Shown here in pieces: positions 36,080 to 45,090 of a DNA stretch of 64,000 nt. The stretch is from AP-15 sp963788085 (lineage in GTDB: Bacteria; Pseudomonadota; Alphaproteobacteria; ATCC43930; CGMCC-115725): contig CAWBFS010000027.1 of assembly GCA_963788085.1 (NCBI GenBank), positions 14,165-78,164 on the forward strand. The letters run 5' to 3'. Position numbers and translations under genes: made by a program. Each line of letters starts with the position of its first letter. Positions within the stretch are counted from its first letter, which is position 1. The notes beneath the pieces were generated by a model. The model was not told the origin of the DNA and made no database searches. It saw only the letters and a list, made by a program, of their open reading frames with translations.

Positions 36080-37211
36080 ATGAGAAACGGCTTTCGCGTT
36101 TACGACGCCGACACGCATGTCAGCCCTTCCGCAGAGGTCCTCGAACGCTACCTCGACCCGAGCTTTCGACCGCGGCTCGCGGAGTTGGCGCCTTATCGCC
36201 ATGATACCGGCGACGGTCTGCACTCCTACAGCTTCGGCCGCAAATTCTATCGCCGCGTGCTCGGTGAGGCGACGCCGCGCGAGACCTTCACCGGCCGCGA
36301 GTTCGCGCTGGCGCGGCAGCAAGATGCCGCGCCCCGGAGTGCAGGACGCCGACGCGGCCAACCGCGTCAAGGATATGGACGACGAGGGGACGGATGTTCA
36401 TTTCCTGATCCCCGGCTCGTTTATGAGCTTCGTCGGGCTCGACGACCCGGCTTTCGAGGTTGCGATGGCGCGCGCTTATCACCGCCACATCGCCGATTTC
36501 TGCGGGCAGTTCCCGAACCGGCTGAAGAGCCTGATCGTTGCCTCGGCCCGCGTTCCCGAGGAAGCCGTGCGCGAGATCCGCGAATGGGGTAATTCGAAAT
36601 GGGCGGTCGCGGTCAAGCCGTTGATGCCGACCGACATCCCGCCCGATCACCCCGATCTCGAGCCGATCTGGCGTGCGGCGGAGGAACACGACCTGCCCAT
36701 CGCGCACCACAGCTCGACTTGGAACCCGCCATACTACCCCGCCTATCGCGATGTCTGGGACAACATCTTCCTCGGCCGGTTGGCTTCGCATCCCTGGGGG
36801 GCGATGCGGTTTGTCGCCTCCTTCATTGGCGGCGGCATCATGGACCGTCGCCCTAGCCTCAGGATGGGCGTGCTCGAATGCGGCTTCGGCTGGCTGCCGT
36901 TCTGGGCACGGCGCATGGACGAGCAGGCGGTCTATGTCGGCGGCACCGCGCCGCTCAAACTGAAACCAAGCGAATACCTGACGAGCGGCCGCTTCTTCTG
37001 CAGCATCGAGCGCCAGGAAGGCCAGGATATGTTCAACACCGTCACGCAATATCTCGGTGACGATGTGTTGATGTACGCCTCCGACTACCCGCATTCGGAG
37101 TGCCAATTTCCGGACTCGATCGACAACATCCTCGCCTGGTCCAGCCTCAGCGGCGACACGCGGGGAAAGCTCTTCTGGGACAACGCAAACCGCTTCTTCA
37201 AACAGACCTGA
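36080..37211 (+). CDS. Amidohydrolase-2 family hydrolase, copy 2, one frameshift
   Basis: A tandem paralogue of the preceding gene that keeps the same landmarks: YDADTHVSPSAEVLERYLDP, DLPIAHHSSTWNPPYY, GVLECGFGWLPFWARRMDEQ and YASDYPHSECQFPDSI. It lacks about five residues in the first loop relative to copy 1. One frameshift near 36310 separates GREFALAR from SKMPRPGVQDADAANRVKD; the surrounding text is intact, so a consensus error is likely. Its start after GAGGAGAGCC mirrors copy 1. Divergent paralogues side by side may handle two related intermediates or form a hetero-oligomer. Confidence 0.85.
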
Positions 37212-37253
37212 CGGCCGGGCCCAGAATAGACCTTGCAATATCAGGACATCATC

Positions 37254-37337
37254 GTCACCCCCGCGAAAGCGGGGGTCCAGGGAAGCATGCCTAAACCCTG
37301 CCTGCGGATTCCTGCTTTCGCGGGAATGACGGGTTAG
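37254..37337. repeat. Dispersed inverted repeat of the CCCGCGAAAGCGGG type
   Basis: GTCACCCCCGCGAAAGCGGG at 37254-37273 and, after 40 bp, TTCCTGCTTTCGCGGGAATG at 37310-37329 form two GC-rich hairpins that can also pair with each other. This is a familiar alphaproteobacterial intergenic repeat, here between convergent genes, where it may act as a bidirectional terminator. Confidence 0.8.
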
Positions 37338-37384
37338 GCACTGACAAGATCCAGAATTCTTTCAGGCCAATCTCTGAGAGAGAT

Positions 37385-38940
37385 TTATCCCGAGGTCTGC
37401 TCGCGAAGCTTGAATCGCTGGATCTTCCCGGTGGCGGTCTTTGGCAGGTCATCGATAAACGCGTACCAGCGAGGGCATTTGAAGGGCGCGAGCAGATCTT
37501 TTAGATGCGCTTCCAGAACCGGCACGAGTTCCTCGTCAGCGCGAACTCCCGGTTTGACGACCACGAACGCCTTCGGTTTGACCAGACCGTCCCGGTCCGG
37601 CGCACCGACGACGGCGGCCTCGAGCACATTCTCGTGCGCGACGAGCGCCGCCTCGACCTCGGCCGGCGAAACGTACATCCCGCTCACCTTCATCATGTCG
37701 TCGCTACGGCCGCAATACACGTAATAACCGTCTTCGTCCTCGAGATATTTGTCGCCGGTGCGGGTCCACCGGCCCATGAACGTGGCCCGGCACCGCTCGC
37801 GACTGTTCCAGTAAAAGGCGGCGCTGGTCGGTCCGCTGACCAGCAGGTCGCCGATTTCGCCGCGCCGGACGGGCCTTTCCTCCTCGTCGACGATTTTCAG
37901 CTGATAGCCGGGGATCGGCTTCCCGGTCGTGCCGTAGCGCACGTCGCTCGGCCAGTTGCTGAGAAAGATGTGCAGCATCTCGGTCGAGCCGATGCCGTCC
38001 AGGATGTCGACACCGATCCGCGCCGACCAGCGCCGGCCGATCTCCTGCGGCAGCGGCTCTCCGGCTGAAACGCAACGGCGCAGTGCGAGCTCGTCGCGCG
38101 ACGGCAGATCGTTGCCGGCGAGCATCGCATTGTAGAGGGTCGGAACCCCGTAAAAGATCGTCGGCCGGTGCTCGCGCAACACGCGGCCGACTGCCGCCGG
38201 AGTCGGCCGCTCGGCCATCAGCACACTGGTGGCACCGACAGCCAGCGGAAAGGTTAGCGCATTGCCGAGCCCATAGGCGAAGAACAGCTTTGCCGCCGAG
38301 AACACGACATCGCTCTCATCGATGCCGAGCACCGGGACGGCATAAAGCTCGGCCGTCTGCATGAGGCTCGAATGGATGTGCACAGTGCCCTTCGGCCGGC
38401 CGGTCGAACCCGACGAGTAGAGCCAGAAGCACGGCTCGTCCGGATGGGTCGGCGCGGTATCGGACGCCGCGGGCATCTCAGCGAGCAACCCGGCGAGCGA
38501 GTGCTCCTGCGTGTCGACCCCGGAGACGATCAGCGCCGGCCGCGGCCCCGGCAACGCGGCCAATGCAGCATTCTATGACCGGCAGCAACGACGCGGAGAC
38601 GACGATGGCGCGGGCGCGGCTGTCGGCCGCCATGAAGGCGAATTCGACGGCGGAGAGCTGCGTGTTGACCGCAACCGGTACGGCCCCGGCCTTGATCGCG
38701 CCGAGAAAGGCGGTCGGAAAATCGATCGTAGTCGTGCAGGCAAAGAAGGATGCGCTGCTCCGGATGAATGCCGAGCCGGCGCACGAGATTGGCAAACCGG
38801 CTCACTCGTTCAGCGAGCTCGGCATAGCTGTAATGGCCGCGATCGTCGATAAAAGCCGTCTTTGCGCCGCGCCCGGCGCGGAGGTTGCGCTCGATCAGGT
38901 CGGCCGCGGCATTGTATCCCGTCGGGCTTTCACTGCTCAT
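37385..38940 (-). CDS. Benzoate-CoA ligase family protein, two frameshifts
   Basis: Acyl/aryl-CoA synthetase of about 515 residues that activates benzoate or a related aromatic acid with ATP and CoA. The N-terminus GYNAAADLIERNLRAGRGAK matches benzoate-CoA ligases. The P-loop is WLYSSGSTGRPKGTVH; further core motifs are YGVPTLYNAML, DGIGSTEMLHIFLSN (acyl-pocket region), TGDKYLEDEDGYY and the C-terminal catalytic Lys motif LPKTATGKIQRFKLRE. Frames change near 38735 and 38565, with family text on both sides, so the gene is probably intact. It is divergent from a BoxR-type regulator, the usual arrangement in the aerobic box benzoate pathway. Confidence 0.88.
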
Positions 38941-39013
38941 CCGCTATCCTCCCGATTACGCAGTGCCGGCCGCAAGCTGTCGAGATCGGCCGCAAGGCCA
39001 TTATATTCCTCGC

Positions 39014-39992
39014 ATGCAGCGGTCAAGCAGCGCCAGCGTTTCCGGGCACCGCCGCCGAGCGCGACGATTATCTCTCCCGGCTCGGCGAGCGGGTGCGCGA
39101 AGAACGCGCCCGCCGCGGTATGACCCGCCGGATCCTGGCGCGCGATTCCGGACTGTCGGAGCGCTATCTCGCGCAACTCGAAAGCGGGAAGGGCAATCTC
39201 TCGATCAAGTTGCTGCGCCGGGTCGGCGACGCGCTCAATCTGCCGCTTCCCAGGCTGCTCGGCGGCGAGCCCGCCGAACCGGCCGAATTCGGGCGGATCA
39301 TCGAGCTTTTGCGCCGCCTGCCACCGGACCGGCTTAGCGAGGCCCGCGCACTGCTGGACGCGCATTTCGCCGCATCCGATCGTCACGCGCGGCAGCGACG
39401 GATCGCGCTTATCGGGCTGCGCGGCGCTGGCAAATCGACGTTGGGCAGCCGTCTGGCGGGCCATCTCGATGTGCCGTTCATCGAGCTCGACGCCGAGATC
39501 GAGCGAGATTTCGGGCTGTCGCTCGGCGAGATCTTCGCCCTTTCGGGCCAATCCGCTTACCGCCGGTCTGAACGTCGGGCCCTAGACGGCGTCCTCGACC
39601 GGCATCCCGGATTTGTGCTGGCGGCGGGCGGCAGCATCGTCGCCGAACCGGAAACGTACGACGAGCTCCTCGCGCGCTGCTTTACGGTCTGGATCAAGGC
39701 TTCACCCGGCGAGCATATGAGCCGCGTCATCGCGCAAGGCGACCTCCGACCGATGTCGGAGAACAAGGAGGCAATGGCCGATCTCGAACGCATCCTGGCC
39801 GCCCGCACCCCGCTCTATGCCCGAGCCGATGCGGTTATCGACACCGCCGGGTGCTCGATCGAAGCCAGCTTCTCCAGCCTGCTCGCAGTCCTGCCGAAGC
39901 GGTGCTGCTCGGTAATGCTGAGTGGGTTGCCGCCTGAGGCTGACTGCCGCATGATTAGGCCGTTGAACAAAGAATTTATGGTCGGGGAATGA
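39014..39992 (+). CDS. boxR: BoxR/BzdR-type regulator: HTH fused to shikimate-kinase-like domain
   Basis: Transcriptional repressor of benzoate-CoA pathways that senses benzoyl-CoA through a kinase-like domain. Residues 15-75 form an XRE helix-turn-helix (GERVREERARRGMTRRILAR, SGLSERYLAQLESGKGNLSI). The second half is a shikimate-kinase fold with P-loop IALIGLRGAGKSTLGSRLAG, FIELDAEIERDFGLSL and AGGSIVAEPETYDELL. The likely start is ATG 39014, one base out of frame with the body; a shift lies near 39050. The C-terminus extends about 30 residues beyond the usual end and overlaps the CoA-transferase ATG (ATGA). Its divergent neighbour is a benzoate-CoA ligase, its predicted target. Confidence 0.9.
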
Positions 39993-40735
39993 GCGCCAGG
40001 AGCAAGCTCTGTTCCAGCTTCGATGATGCGGTCCGCGACATTCCGGATGGCGCGACCCTCGGTTTTGGCGGGTTTGCCGTCGTCGGGATGCCGATCAACC
40101 TCTATCAGGCGGTCGCCAAGCAGGGCGCCAAGAACCTGACCTGCGTGTCGAATTCGACGCGCGGCGGCGCCACCCTGCCGGCCGATGCGCCCGATATGGG
40201 CCAGATGATCAAGAACGGGCAGGTCCAGAAGGTGATCTGCGCCTTCACCGCGCCGACGCGCGCCTCGCAAAGGCTGATCCTGTCCGAATATGTCGAAAAG
40301 CGCCTGATTGAGGCGGAACTCGTCCCGCAGGGCACGCTTGCGGAGCGGATGCGCGCAGCCGGCGCCGGTATCCCGGCGTTCTACACGCCGGCGGCGGTCG
40401 GCACCGAGCTGGCCGAGGGACGGGAAACGCGCGTCTTCAACGGTCGCGAATACCTCCTAGAACACGCACTGCCGCTCGACTACGCCTTTATCCGGGCCTA
40501 CAAGGCGGACGCGGCGGGGAACCTGCGCTTCCGGCGCTCGCAGCGCAATTTCAACCCGATCATGGCGATGGCGGCGCGGGTCACGGTGGTCGAAGTCGAG
40601 GAGGACATCCTTCCGGTCGGCGCCATCGATCCCGATGATGTGCATACCGCCGGAATTTTCGTGCACCGGATCGTCAAGATCCCGCCGCCGCCCGAGGGCT
40701 GGTGGCCGCAGCGTCCAGGGAGCATCGGGCGATGA
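39989..40735 (+). CDS. CoA-transferase subunit A (3-oxoacid/3-oxoadipate type)
   Basis: Alpha subunit of a family I CoA-transferase, 248 residues. The glycine loop GATLGFGGFAVVGMPINLYQ and the region VPQGTLAERMRAAGAGIPAF are typical of PcaI/ScoA-like subunits. The C-terminal GWWPQRPGSIGR is short and basic. It overlaps boxR by four bases upstream and subunit B by four bases downstream, so the three are one translationally coupled unit. In aromatic catabolism this enzyme moves CoA from succinyl-CoA to 3-oxoadipate. A role for another acid released by the neighbouring hydrolases is possible. Confidence 0.92.
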   Translation: MSARSKLCSSFDDAVRDIPDGATLGFGGFAVVGMPINLYQAVAKQGAKNLTCVSNSTRGGATLPADAPDMGQMIKNGQVQKVICAFTAPTRASQRLILSEYVEKRLIEAELVPQGTLAERMRAAGAGIPAFYTPAAVGTELAEGRETRVFNGREYLLEHALPLDYAFIRAYKADAAGNLRFRRSQRNFNPIMAMAARVTVVEVEEDILPVGAIDPDDVHTAGIFVHRIVKIPPPPEGWWPQRPGSIGR

Positions 40736-41411
40736 GCGAGAGAGCGAAAGGCTTGACCCGACAGCAGATGTGCGACCGGCTGGCGATGGAGTTTGGCGAC
40801 GGCTGGATCGTCAATCTCGGGATCGGCATTCCGACCCTGTGCTCGAATTTCGATTTCGGTGACAAGGATATCATCTTTCATTCCGAGAACGGGGTGATCG
40901 GCTACGGCCCGCTCGCCGCGCCAGGTGCTAGGAGGACCTGCACCTCGTCAATGCTGGCGGCCAGCACGTCACATTACAGCCGGGCGCGGCGATCGTGCAC
41001 CACGCCGATTCCTTCGCGCTGATCCGCAGCGGGCGAATTGACGTGACCGTGCTCGGCGCTTACGAGGTCGCCGAGAACGGCGATTTCGCGAACTGGAAGA
41101 TGGCGGGCCAGCAGGGCGGCGGCATCGGCGGCGCAATGGATCTGGCCTCCTGCGCCAAACATGTCTTTGTCGCGATGGAGCACCAGACTCGCGACGGCAA
41201 ACCCCGCCTCGTCGAGCGTTGCGCGATCCCGGCCACTGCACGCGGCGTCGTCAATCTGGTCGCCACCAATTTCGGCCTGTTCGAGATAACGAAGGAAGGC
41301 ATGGCGCTGCGTGAGATCGCCCCCGGCGTCTCCGTCGAGGAAGTGCGGGCCACAACCGGCTGCAACCTGATCATCCCAAACGAGGTGCCGCCGGTGCGGC
41401 AGACCGCGTAA
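40732..41411 (+). CDS. CoA-transferase subunit B, one frameshift
   Basis: Beta subunit partner of the preceding gene, about 226 residues. The catalytic Glu lies in HSENGVIGYGPLA and is preceded by VNLGIGIPTLCSNF. The second half (HHADSFALIRSGRIDVTVLG, ENGDFANWKMAGQQGGGIGG, GCNLIIPNEVPPV) is one base out of frame; the shift lies at about 40926 in CCAGGTGCTAGG. The continuing text is conserved, so the gene is probably functional. The start ATG overlaps the subunit A stop. Confidence 0.9.
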
Positions 41412-41436
41412 TGCCGCTGCCCCAAGAGGACTCAGA

Positions 41437-41801
41437 TTAAGGGGCGCGGCGGATTTGCACGCTACGGCCGGTTGCGACTACGACGGCACCGCCGAGCCTA
41501 TCAAGATCGACCCGATCGAGCATAAGGCCGGCGAGTTCCATGTAGGCGCGCCGACTCTCTTCCGGCGCCCGCAGCAAAATCACGCCCCAGTGACTTCCAG
41601 GGGGATATCTGCGCAGATCTGCGAACCCTTATCCGCGGTAATCAGCCAGCGGCGTTCACTTTGGATCAATGACCATAGAATATTGTCGGGTGTTCCCTGC
41701 CAGCCTTGCTCCACTACGGTCGCAGTGTCATGGCCCCGAGCAATCAATAACTCGGCGACCTGCCGCGGTAGATCCTCGTCCAGCTTGACGCGGGCGATCA
41801 G
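41437..41801 (-). CDS. DUF5615 PIN-like toxin candidate, one frameshift
   Basis: Small PIN-like protein of about 120 residues. The start of the domain, IARVKLDEDLPRQVAELLIA, carries the LDE(D/N)LP signature. It is followed by ARGHDTATVVEQGWQGTPDN and RRWLITADKG, whose Asp belongs to the acidic site. A missing base near 41619 shifts the frame; the true continuation is FADLRRYPPGSHWGVILLRA, then PEESRRAYMELAG and an end at 41437. No ATG is available; a CTG or GTG-like start overlaps the DUF433 stop. With the DUF433 gene it forms a known toxin-antitoxin-like pair. Confidence 0.75.
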
Positions 41802-42046
41802 CGGCTCCCATCGATATAGAAGGGAATGAAGTCGGTGTTGTTCACCGCTTCGGCGGCAAATTTTAAGGCGGCCTTGACGTCCTCGCTGGTCAGCTGCGGC
41901 CAGGCTTCCAAGATCTGCTCCGACGTATCGCCCTGGGCAATGCTGCCCACAATCACACTCACCGGCACACGCGTGCCCTTGATGCACGGTTCGCCGTGAT
42001 GGATCGCTGGATCGATTACGATCCTTTGGCGCCAATTTTCGCTCAT
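41798..42046 (-). CDS. DUF433 antitoxin-like protein
   Basis: An 82-residue helix-turn-helix protein of the DUF433 (VapB45-like) family. Signature text includes RIVIDPAIHHGEPCIKGTRV, PVSVIVGSIAQGDTSEQILE and AWPQLTSEDVKAALKFAAE. The start at 42046 was chosen for its GAGGATGAG site; five codons upstream are also open. The stop overlaps the start region of the DUF5615 gene, the standard antitoxin-first order. It probably binds the partner protein and its own promoter in the 42047-42202 spacer. Confidence 0.88.
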   Translation of the reverse strand: MSENWRQRIVIDPAIHHGEPCIKGTRVPVSVIVGSIAQGDTSEQILEAWPQLTSEDVKAALKFAAEAVNNTDFIPFYIDGSR

Positions 42047-42202
42047 CTCATCCTCGACCAAAGCTTATACGACCTCGGTCGGTGGTGGTAGCAGCATTCT
42101 CTTCAGCGCAAGCGAAGCCAGCCGTATTCCTGATGATGGTATCCTGAGCGAAGGCCTTGTACTGTCCCCCGCTTACAACGGACCTGTCTAAGAGGACGAT
42201 CA

Positions 42203-43147
42203 GTGGAACAGCGTAGCCTCGGCCGTTCCGGCCTTCTCGTGTCGGTGGTGGGGCTCGGCTGCAACAATTTCGGCGGCCGCATCGATTTCGAGGCGACGAA
42301 GAAGGTCGTCCACAAGGCGCTCGATCTCGGCATCACCTTTTTTGATGAAGCCGACACTTATGGCGATCCGCGCGGCAGCTCCGAGACATGCCTCGGCCAG
42401 ATCCTGGGCGACAACCGCAAAGAGATCGTGCTGGCGACCAAATTTGCCCGCCCGATGGATACCGGTGGCCGTTTGCAGGGGGCGTCGCGGCACTACATCA
42501 TGGCCGAGGTCGAGGCGAGCCTGCGGCGGCTCAAGACCGACTGGATCGATCTCTACCAGCAGCACCAGCCCGACCCGCAGACCCCGATCGAGGAGACGTT
42601 GCGGGCGCTGGACGACCTCGTCCGGCAGGGCAAGGTCCGTTACATCGGCTGCTCGACCTTGCCGGCCTGGCAGGTCGTCGAGGCGCAATGGACCTCTAAG
42701 CACCTCGGTCTCCACCATTTCGTCTCGTGCCAAGAAGAGTACAGCCTGCTGGCCCGCGACTTCGACCGCGAGATGATGCCGATGCTAGAAGCCTACGGTC
42801 TCGGTCTGATCCCCTTCCGCCCGCTCGCCGATGGCCTATTGACCGGCAAATACCAGCGCGGCATGCCGCCTCCTGTGGGTACGCGTCTCGCTAGGATGGC
42901 GAGAGCGGCCGACCGCAACTTGACGAAGGAAAACTGGGCGATTGTCGAGCGGCTTGCGGGGTTTGCCGCCGAGCGCGGTCATACCTTGCTGGAGCTCGCC
43001 TTCAGCTGGCTGGTGCGCCGCCCGGCCGTGGCCAGCGTCATCGCCGGCGCGACCCGGCCGGAACAGGTCGAACAGAATGTCCGCGCGGCCGCATGGGCCT
43101 TGACGCCGCAGGAGATGCAAGAGATCGATGCGTTGACGGCCAAATGA
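42203..43147 (+). CDS. Aldo/keto reductase
   Basis: NADPH-dependent reductase of 314 residues. The catalytic tetrad is visible as FFDEADTYGDPRGSSE (Asp and Tyr), VLATKFARPM (Lys) and YQQHQPDPQTPIEE (His within the QH pair). The C-terminal nucleotide-binding text is VASVIAGATRPEQVEQNV. It belongs to the YajO/Tas-like group. The start is GTG at 42203 following AAGAGGACG. It is followed after 27 bp by an SDR in the same direction, so the two probably form an operon that reduces related carbonyl compounds. Confidence 0.92.
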   Translation: MEQRSLGRSGLLVSVVGLGCNNFGGRIDFEATKKVVHKALDLGITFFDEADTYGDPRGSSETCLGQILGDNRKEIVLATKFARPMDTGGRLQGASRHYIMAEVEASLRRLKTDWIDLYQQHQPDPQTPIEETLRALDDLVRQGKVRYIGCSTLPAWQVVEAQWTSKHLGLHHFVSCQEEYSLLARDFDREMMPMLEAYGLGLIPFRPLADGLLTGKYQRGMPPPVGTRLARMARAADRNLTKENWAIVERLAGFAAERGHTLLELAFSWLVRRPAVASVIAGATRPEQVEQNVRAAAWALTPQEMQEIDALTAK

Positions 43148-43174
43148 CTCAAATCCCGGAGGAGGAGTAACAAG

Positions 43175-43960
43175 ATGGAAATTCGGTTGGACGGCAGGAC
43201 GGCGGTCGTCACCGGCGGCAGCAAGGGGCTGGGTTTGGCAATCGCCGAGGAATACGCCAAATCCGGCGCCGACGTGACGATCCTGGCTCGCGACCAGGGA
43301 ACCCTCAACGACGCCAAGGCCAGGATCCAGGAGGGCGCGCCGGGCCGCAAGGTCGCCGCGATCAGCTGCGACGTATCGAAGGCGGCCGACATCCGCAGGA
43401 CCTACGACCAGATCGTCTCCGAGTTCGGCAAGATCGACATCTTCGTCAACAACGCCGGGCAATCGACGCGCGGTCCGTCGGAGACGATCACCGATGAGAT
43501 GTGGCAGGCCGATTTGGACCTCAAACTGTTCGCGCAGATCCGCTTCTGCCGGCTCATCTTCCCGCAGATGAAGCAGCGCAAATGGGGCCGCATCATCAGC
43601 GTTCTCAACATCGGCGCCAAGGCGCCGGGCGCCGACAGCGCGCCGACCTCGGTCAGCCGCGCCGCCCAGATGGCCTTCACCAAAGTGCTGTCGCAGGAAG
43701 GCGCGCCGCACAACGTGCTGGTCAACTCGCTGCATGTCGGGGTCATCGTCAGCGACCAGATCGTGCGCCGCCATCAGCGCGAGGGCGCCAATGTCTCGCT
43801 CGACGATTTCATCGCTCAGGCCGGGCGCGCGGTGCCCATGGGCCGGATGGGAAGGGCCGAGGAATTCGCCAATATAGCCTGCTTCCTCGCTTCCGACGCC
43901 GCCTCCTATGTGACCGGCTGCGCGATCAACGTCGACGGCGGCCGCTCTCCGGTCGTGTAA
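43175..43960 (+). CDS. Short-chain dehydrogenase/reductase
   Basis: SDR of 261 residues with the cofactor motif VTGGSKGLGLAIAEE and VNNAGQSTRG. The Ser/Tyr/Lys triad positions are atypical. Where YxxxK is expected the sequence reads TSVSRAAQMAFTK, so the catalytic Tyr appears to be replaced and the usual Lys spacing lost. The C-terminus is CAINVDGGRSPVV. The start follows a strong GGAGGAGGAG site. It lies 27 bp behind an aldo/keto reductase. The missing Tyr suggests an altered or non-standard reaction, as in the divergent SDRs. Confidence 0.87.
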   Translation: MEIRLDGRTAVVTGGSKGLGLAIAEEYAKSGADVTILARDQGTLNDAKARIQEGAPGRKVAAISCDVSKAADIRRTYDQIVSEFGKIDIFVNNAGQSTRGPSETITDEMWQADLDLKLFAQIRFCRLIFPQMKQRKWGRIISVLNIGAKAPGADSAPTSVSRAAQMAFTKVLSQEGAPHNVLVNSLHVGVIVSDQIVRRHQREGANVSLDDFIAQAGRAVPMGRMGRAEEFANIACFLASDAASYVTGCAINVDGGRSPVV

Positions 43961-43970
43961 GCCGGCCCCT

Positions 43971-44062
43971 GACCCCGACCCTCCCGCAAGCGGGGCGGGA
44001 GAGTTAACCCCCCTCTCCAGCACCGCGGGAGAGGGTGCCGAGCGGAGCGAAGCGGGTGAGGG
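43971..44062. repeat. REP-like palindromes between convergent genes
   Basis: GACCCTCCCGCAAGCGGGGC is followed by a second unit with CCCCTCTCCAGCACCGCGGG and the tail GAGGGTGCCGAGCGGAGCG. These match the repeats at 27884-28030 and, more distantly, 12180-12245. They sit between the convergent SDR and isocitrate-lyase-like genes. Confidence 0.75.
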
Positions 44063-44065
44063 CTC

Positions 44066-44932
44066 TCACCCCGCTCGCATATACTTCTCCTCGAGCGCGC
44101 GCCAGCGGGCGGTGCCGACCGCCTCCTCGCGCTCCTGGAAGGTGGCGAGATCGCTTTCGATGCGGCTGGTGTCGCCGTCCTCCTTCAATGCCGCCAGCAC
44201 CTTTTGCGCCGCGCGGATCGCGGCGCGATGGGTCTGCGAGGGGTAGATGCCGAGGCGAAACCCCATCGCCTCCAATTCGCTCGCCGGCACCATCGGCGTC
44301 TTGCCGCCTTCGAACACGTTGACCAGGGCAGGGCCCGCGACCTCGCGCGCGACGATGCGCAATTCTTCGAATGTCTGCGGCGCCTCGACAAAGCCGACAT
44401 CCGCACCGGCTTCCAGATAGGCATTGACGCGGTCGATCGAGGCCTGCAGGCCCTCGATGGCGCGTGCATCCGACCGGGCGATGATCACCAAATCGGGGTC
44501 CTCTCTGGTATCGACGGCGGCGCGGATCTTGCCGACCATCTCGCCGAGGCTGATGACCTCCTTGCCCTCGTAGTGCCCGCATTTCTTAGGGCTCACCTGG
44601 TCCTCGATGTGGAACGCGGCGACCCCCGACTTCTCGTACTCGCGCACCGTGCGGATCACGTTGATCGCATTGCCGTAGCCGGTGTCGGCATCGGCGATGA
44701 CCGGGATGCCCACTGCCTCGACCGTTAGTCCAATAAAGCGGACATTCTCCGACAAGGTGAGCAGGCCGAGATCGGGATATCCGTTCGCCCGCGAATAGCC
44801 GCCGCCGGTCAGATAGACCGCCTCGAACCCGGCCTGCTCGACGAGCCGCGCCGTCAAGGTGTCATAGGCCCCCGGCGCCATCGTGTAGCCGCGGCGGGCG
44901 ATCAGCTCTCTCATTCTCCGTCGTGGTGTCAT
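44066..44932 (-). CDS. Isocitrate lyase/PEP mutase family enzyme
   Basis: TIM-barrel C-C lyase of 288 residues. The active-site loop carries VSPKKCGHYEGKE, the KKCGH hallmark with catalytic Cys. Magnesium-binding text is PVIADADTGYGNAINV and FHIEDQ, and substrate text is IIARSDARAIEG. This pattern fits 2-methylisocitrate lyase, oxaloacetate decarboxylase or carboxyphosphonoenolpyruvate mutase-like enzymes, which cannot be separated by sequence alone. The start at 44932 follows AAGGAGAGCCCG. It is divergent from the Liv operon, with about 160 bp of shared promoter region. Confidence 0.88.
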   Translation of the reverse strand: MTPRRRMRELIARRGYTMAPGAYDTLTARLVEQAGFEAVYLTGGGYSRANGYPDLGLLTLSENVRFIGLTVEAVGIPVIADADTGYGNAINVIRTVREYEKSGVAAFHIEDQVSPKKCGHYEGKEVISLGEMVGKIRAAVDTREDPDLVIIARSDARAIEGLQASIDRVNAYLEAGADVGFVEAPQTFEELRIVAREVAGPALVNVFEGGKTPMVPASELEAMGFRLGIYPSQTHRAAIRAAQKVLAALKEDGDTSRIESDLATFQEREEAVGTARWRALEEKYMRAG

Positions 44933-45090
44933 CGGGCTCTCCTTCAACTTTTCGTCAGGCATCTGATCTGTCGGGGGAATCCGCTTTCTTTTCCGGGCGC
45001 TCTGTGGCTCATAAGGGGTATCCCTAAGGGTGCGTGCAACCAGAGCACGCCTTGCCGGAGTCGAACCACGACAGCCATGCCTGGGAGGAA

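Noticed and set aside
44035..44322. Plus-strand frame overlapping the isocitrate-lyase-like gene
   Set aside because: Shadow frame rich in Arg and Pro; the minus-strand gene has all catalytic motifs.
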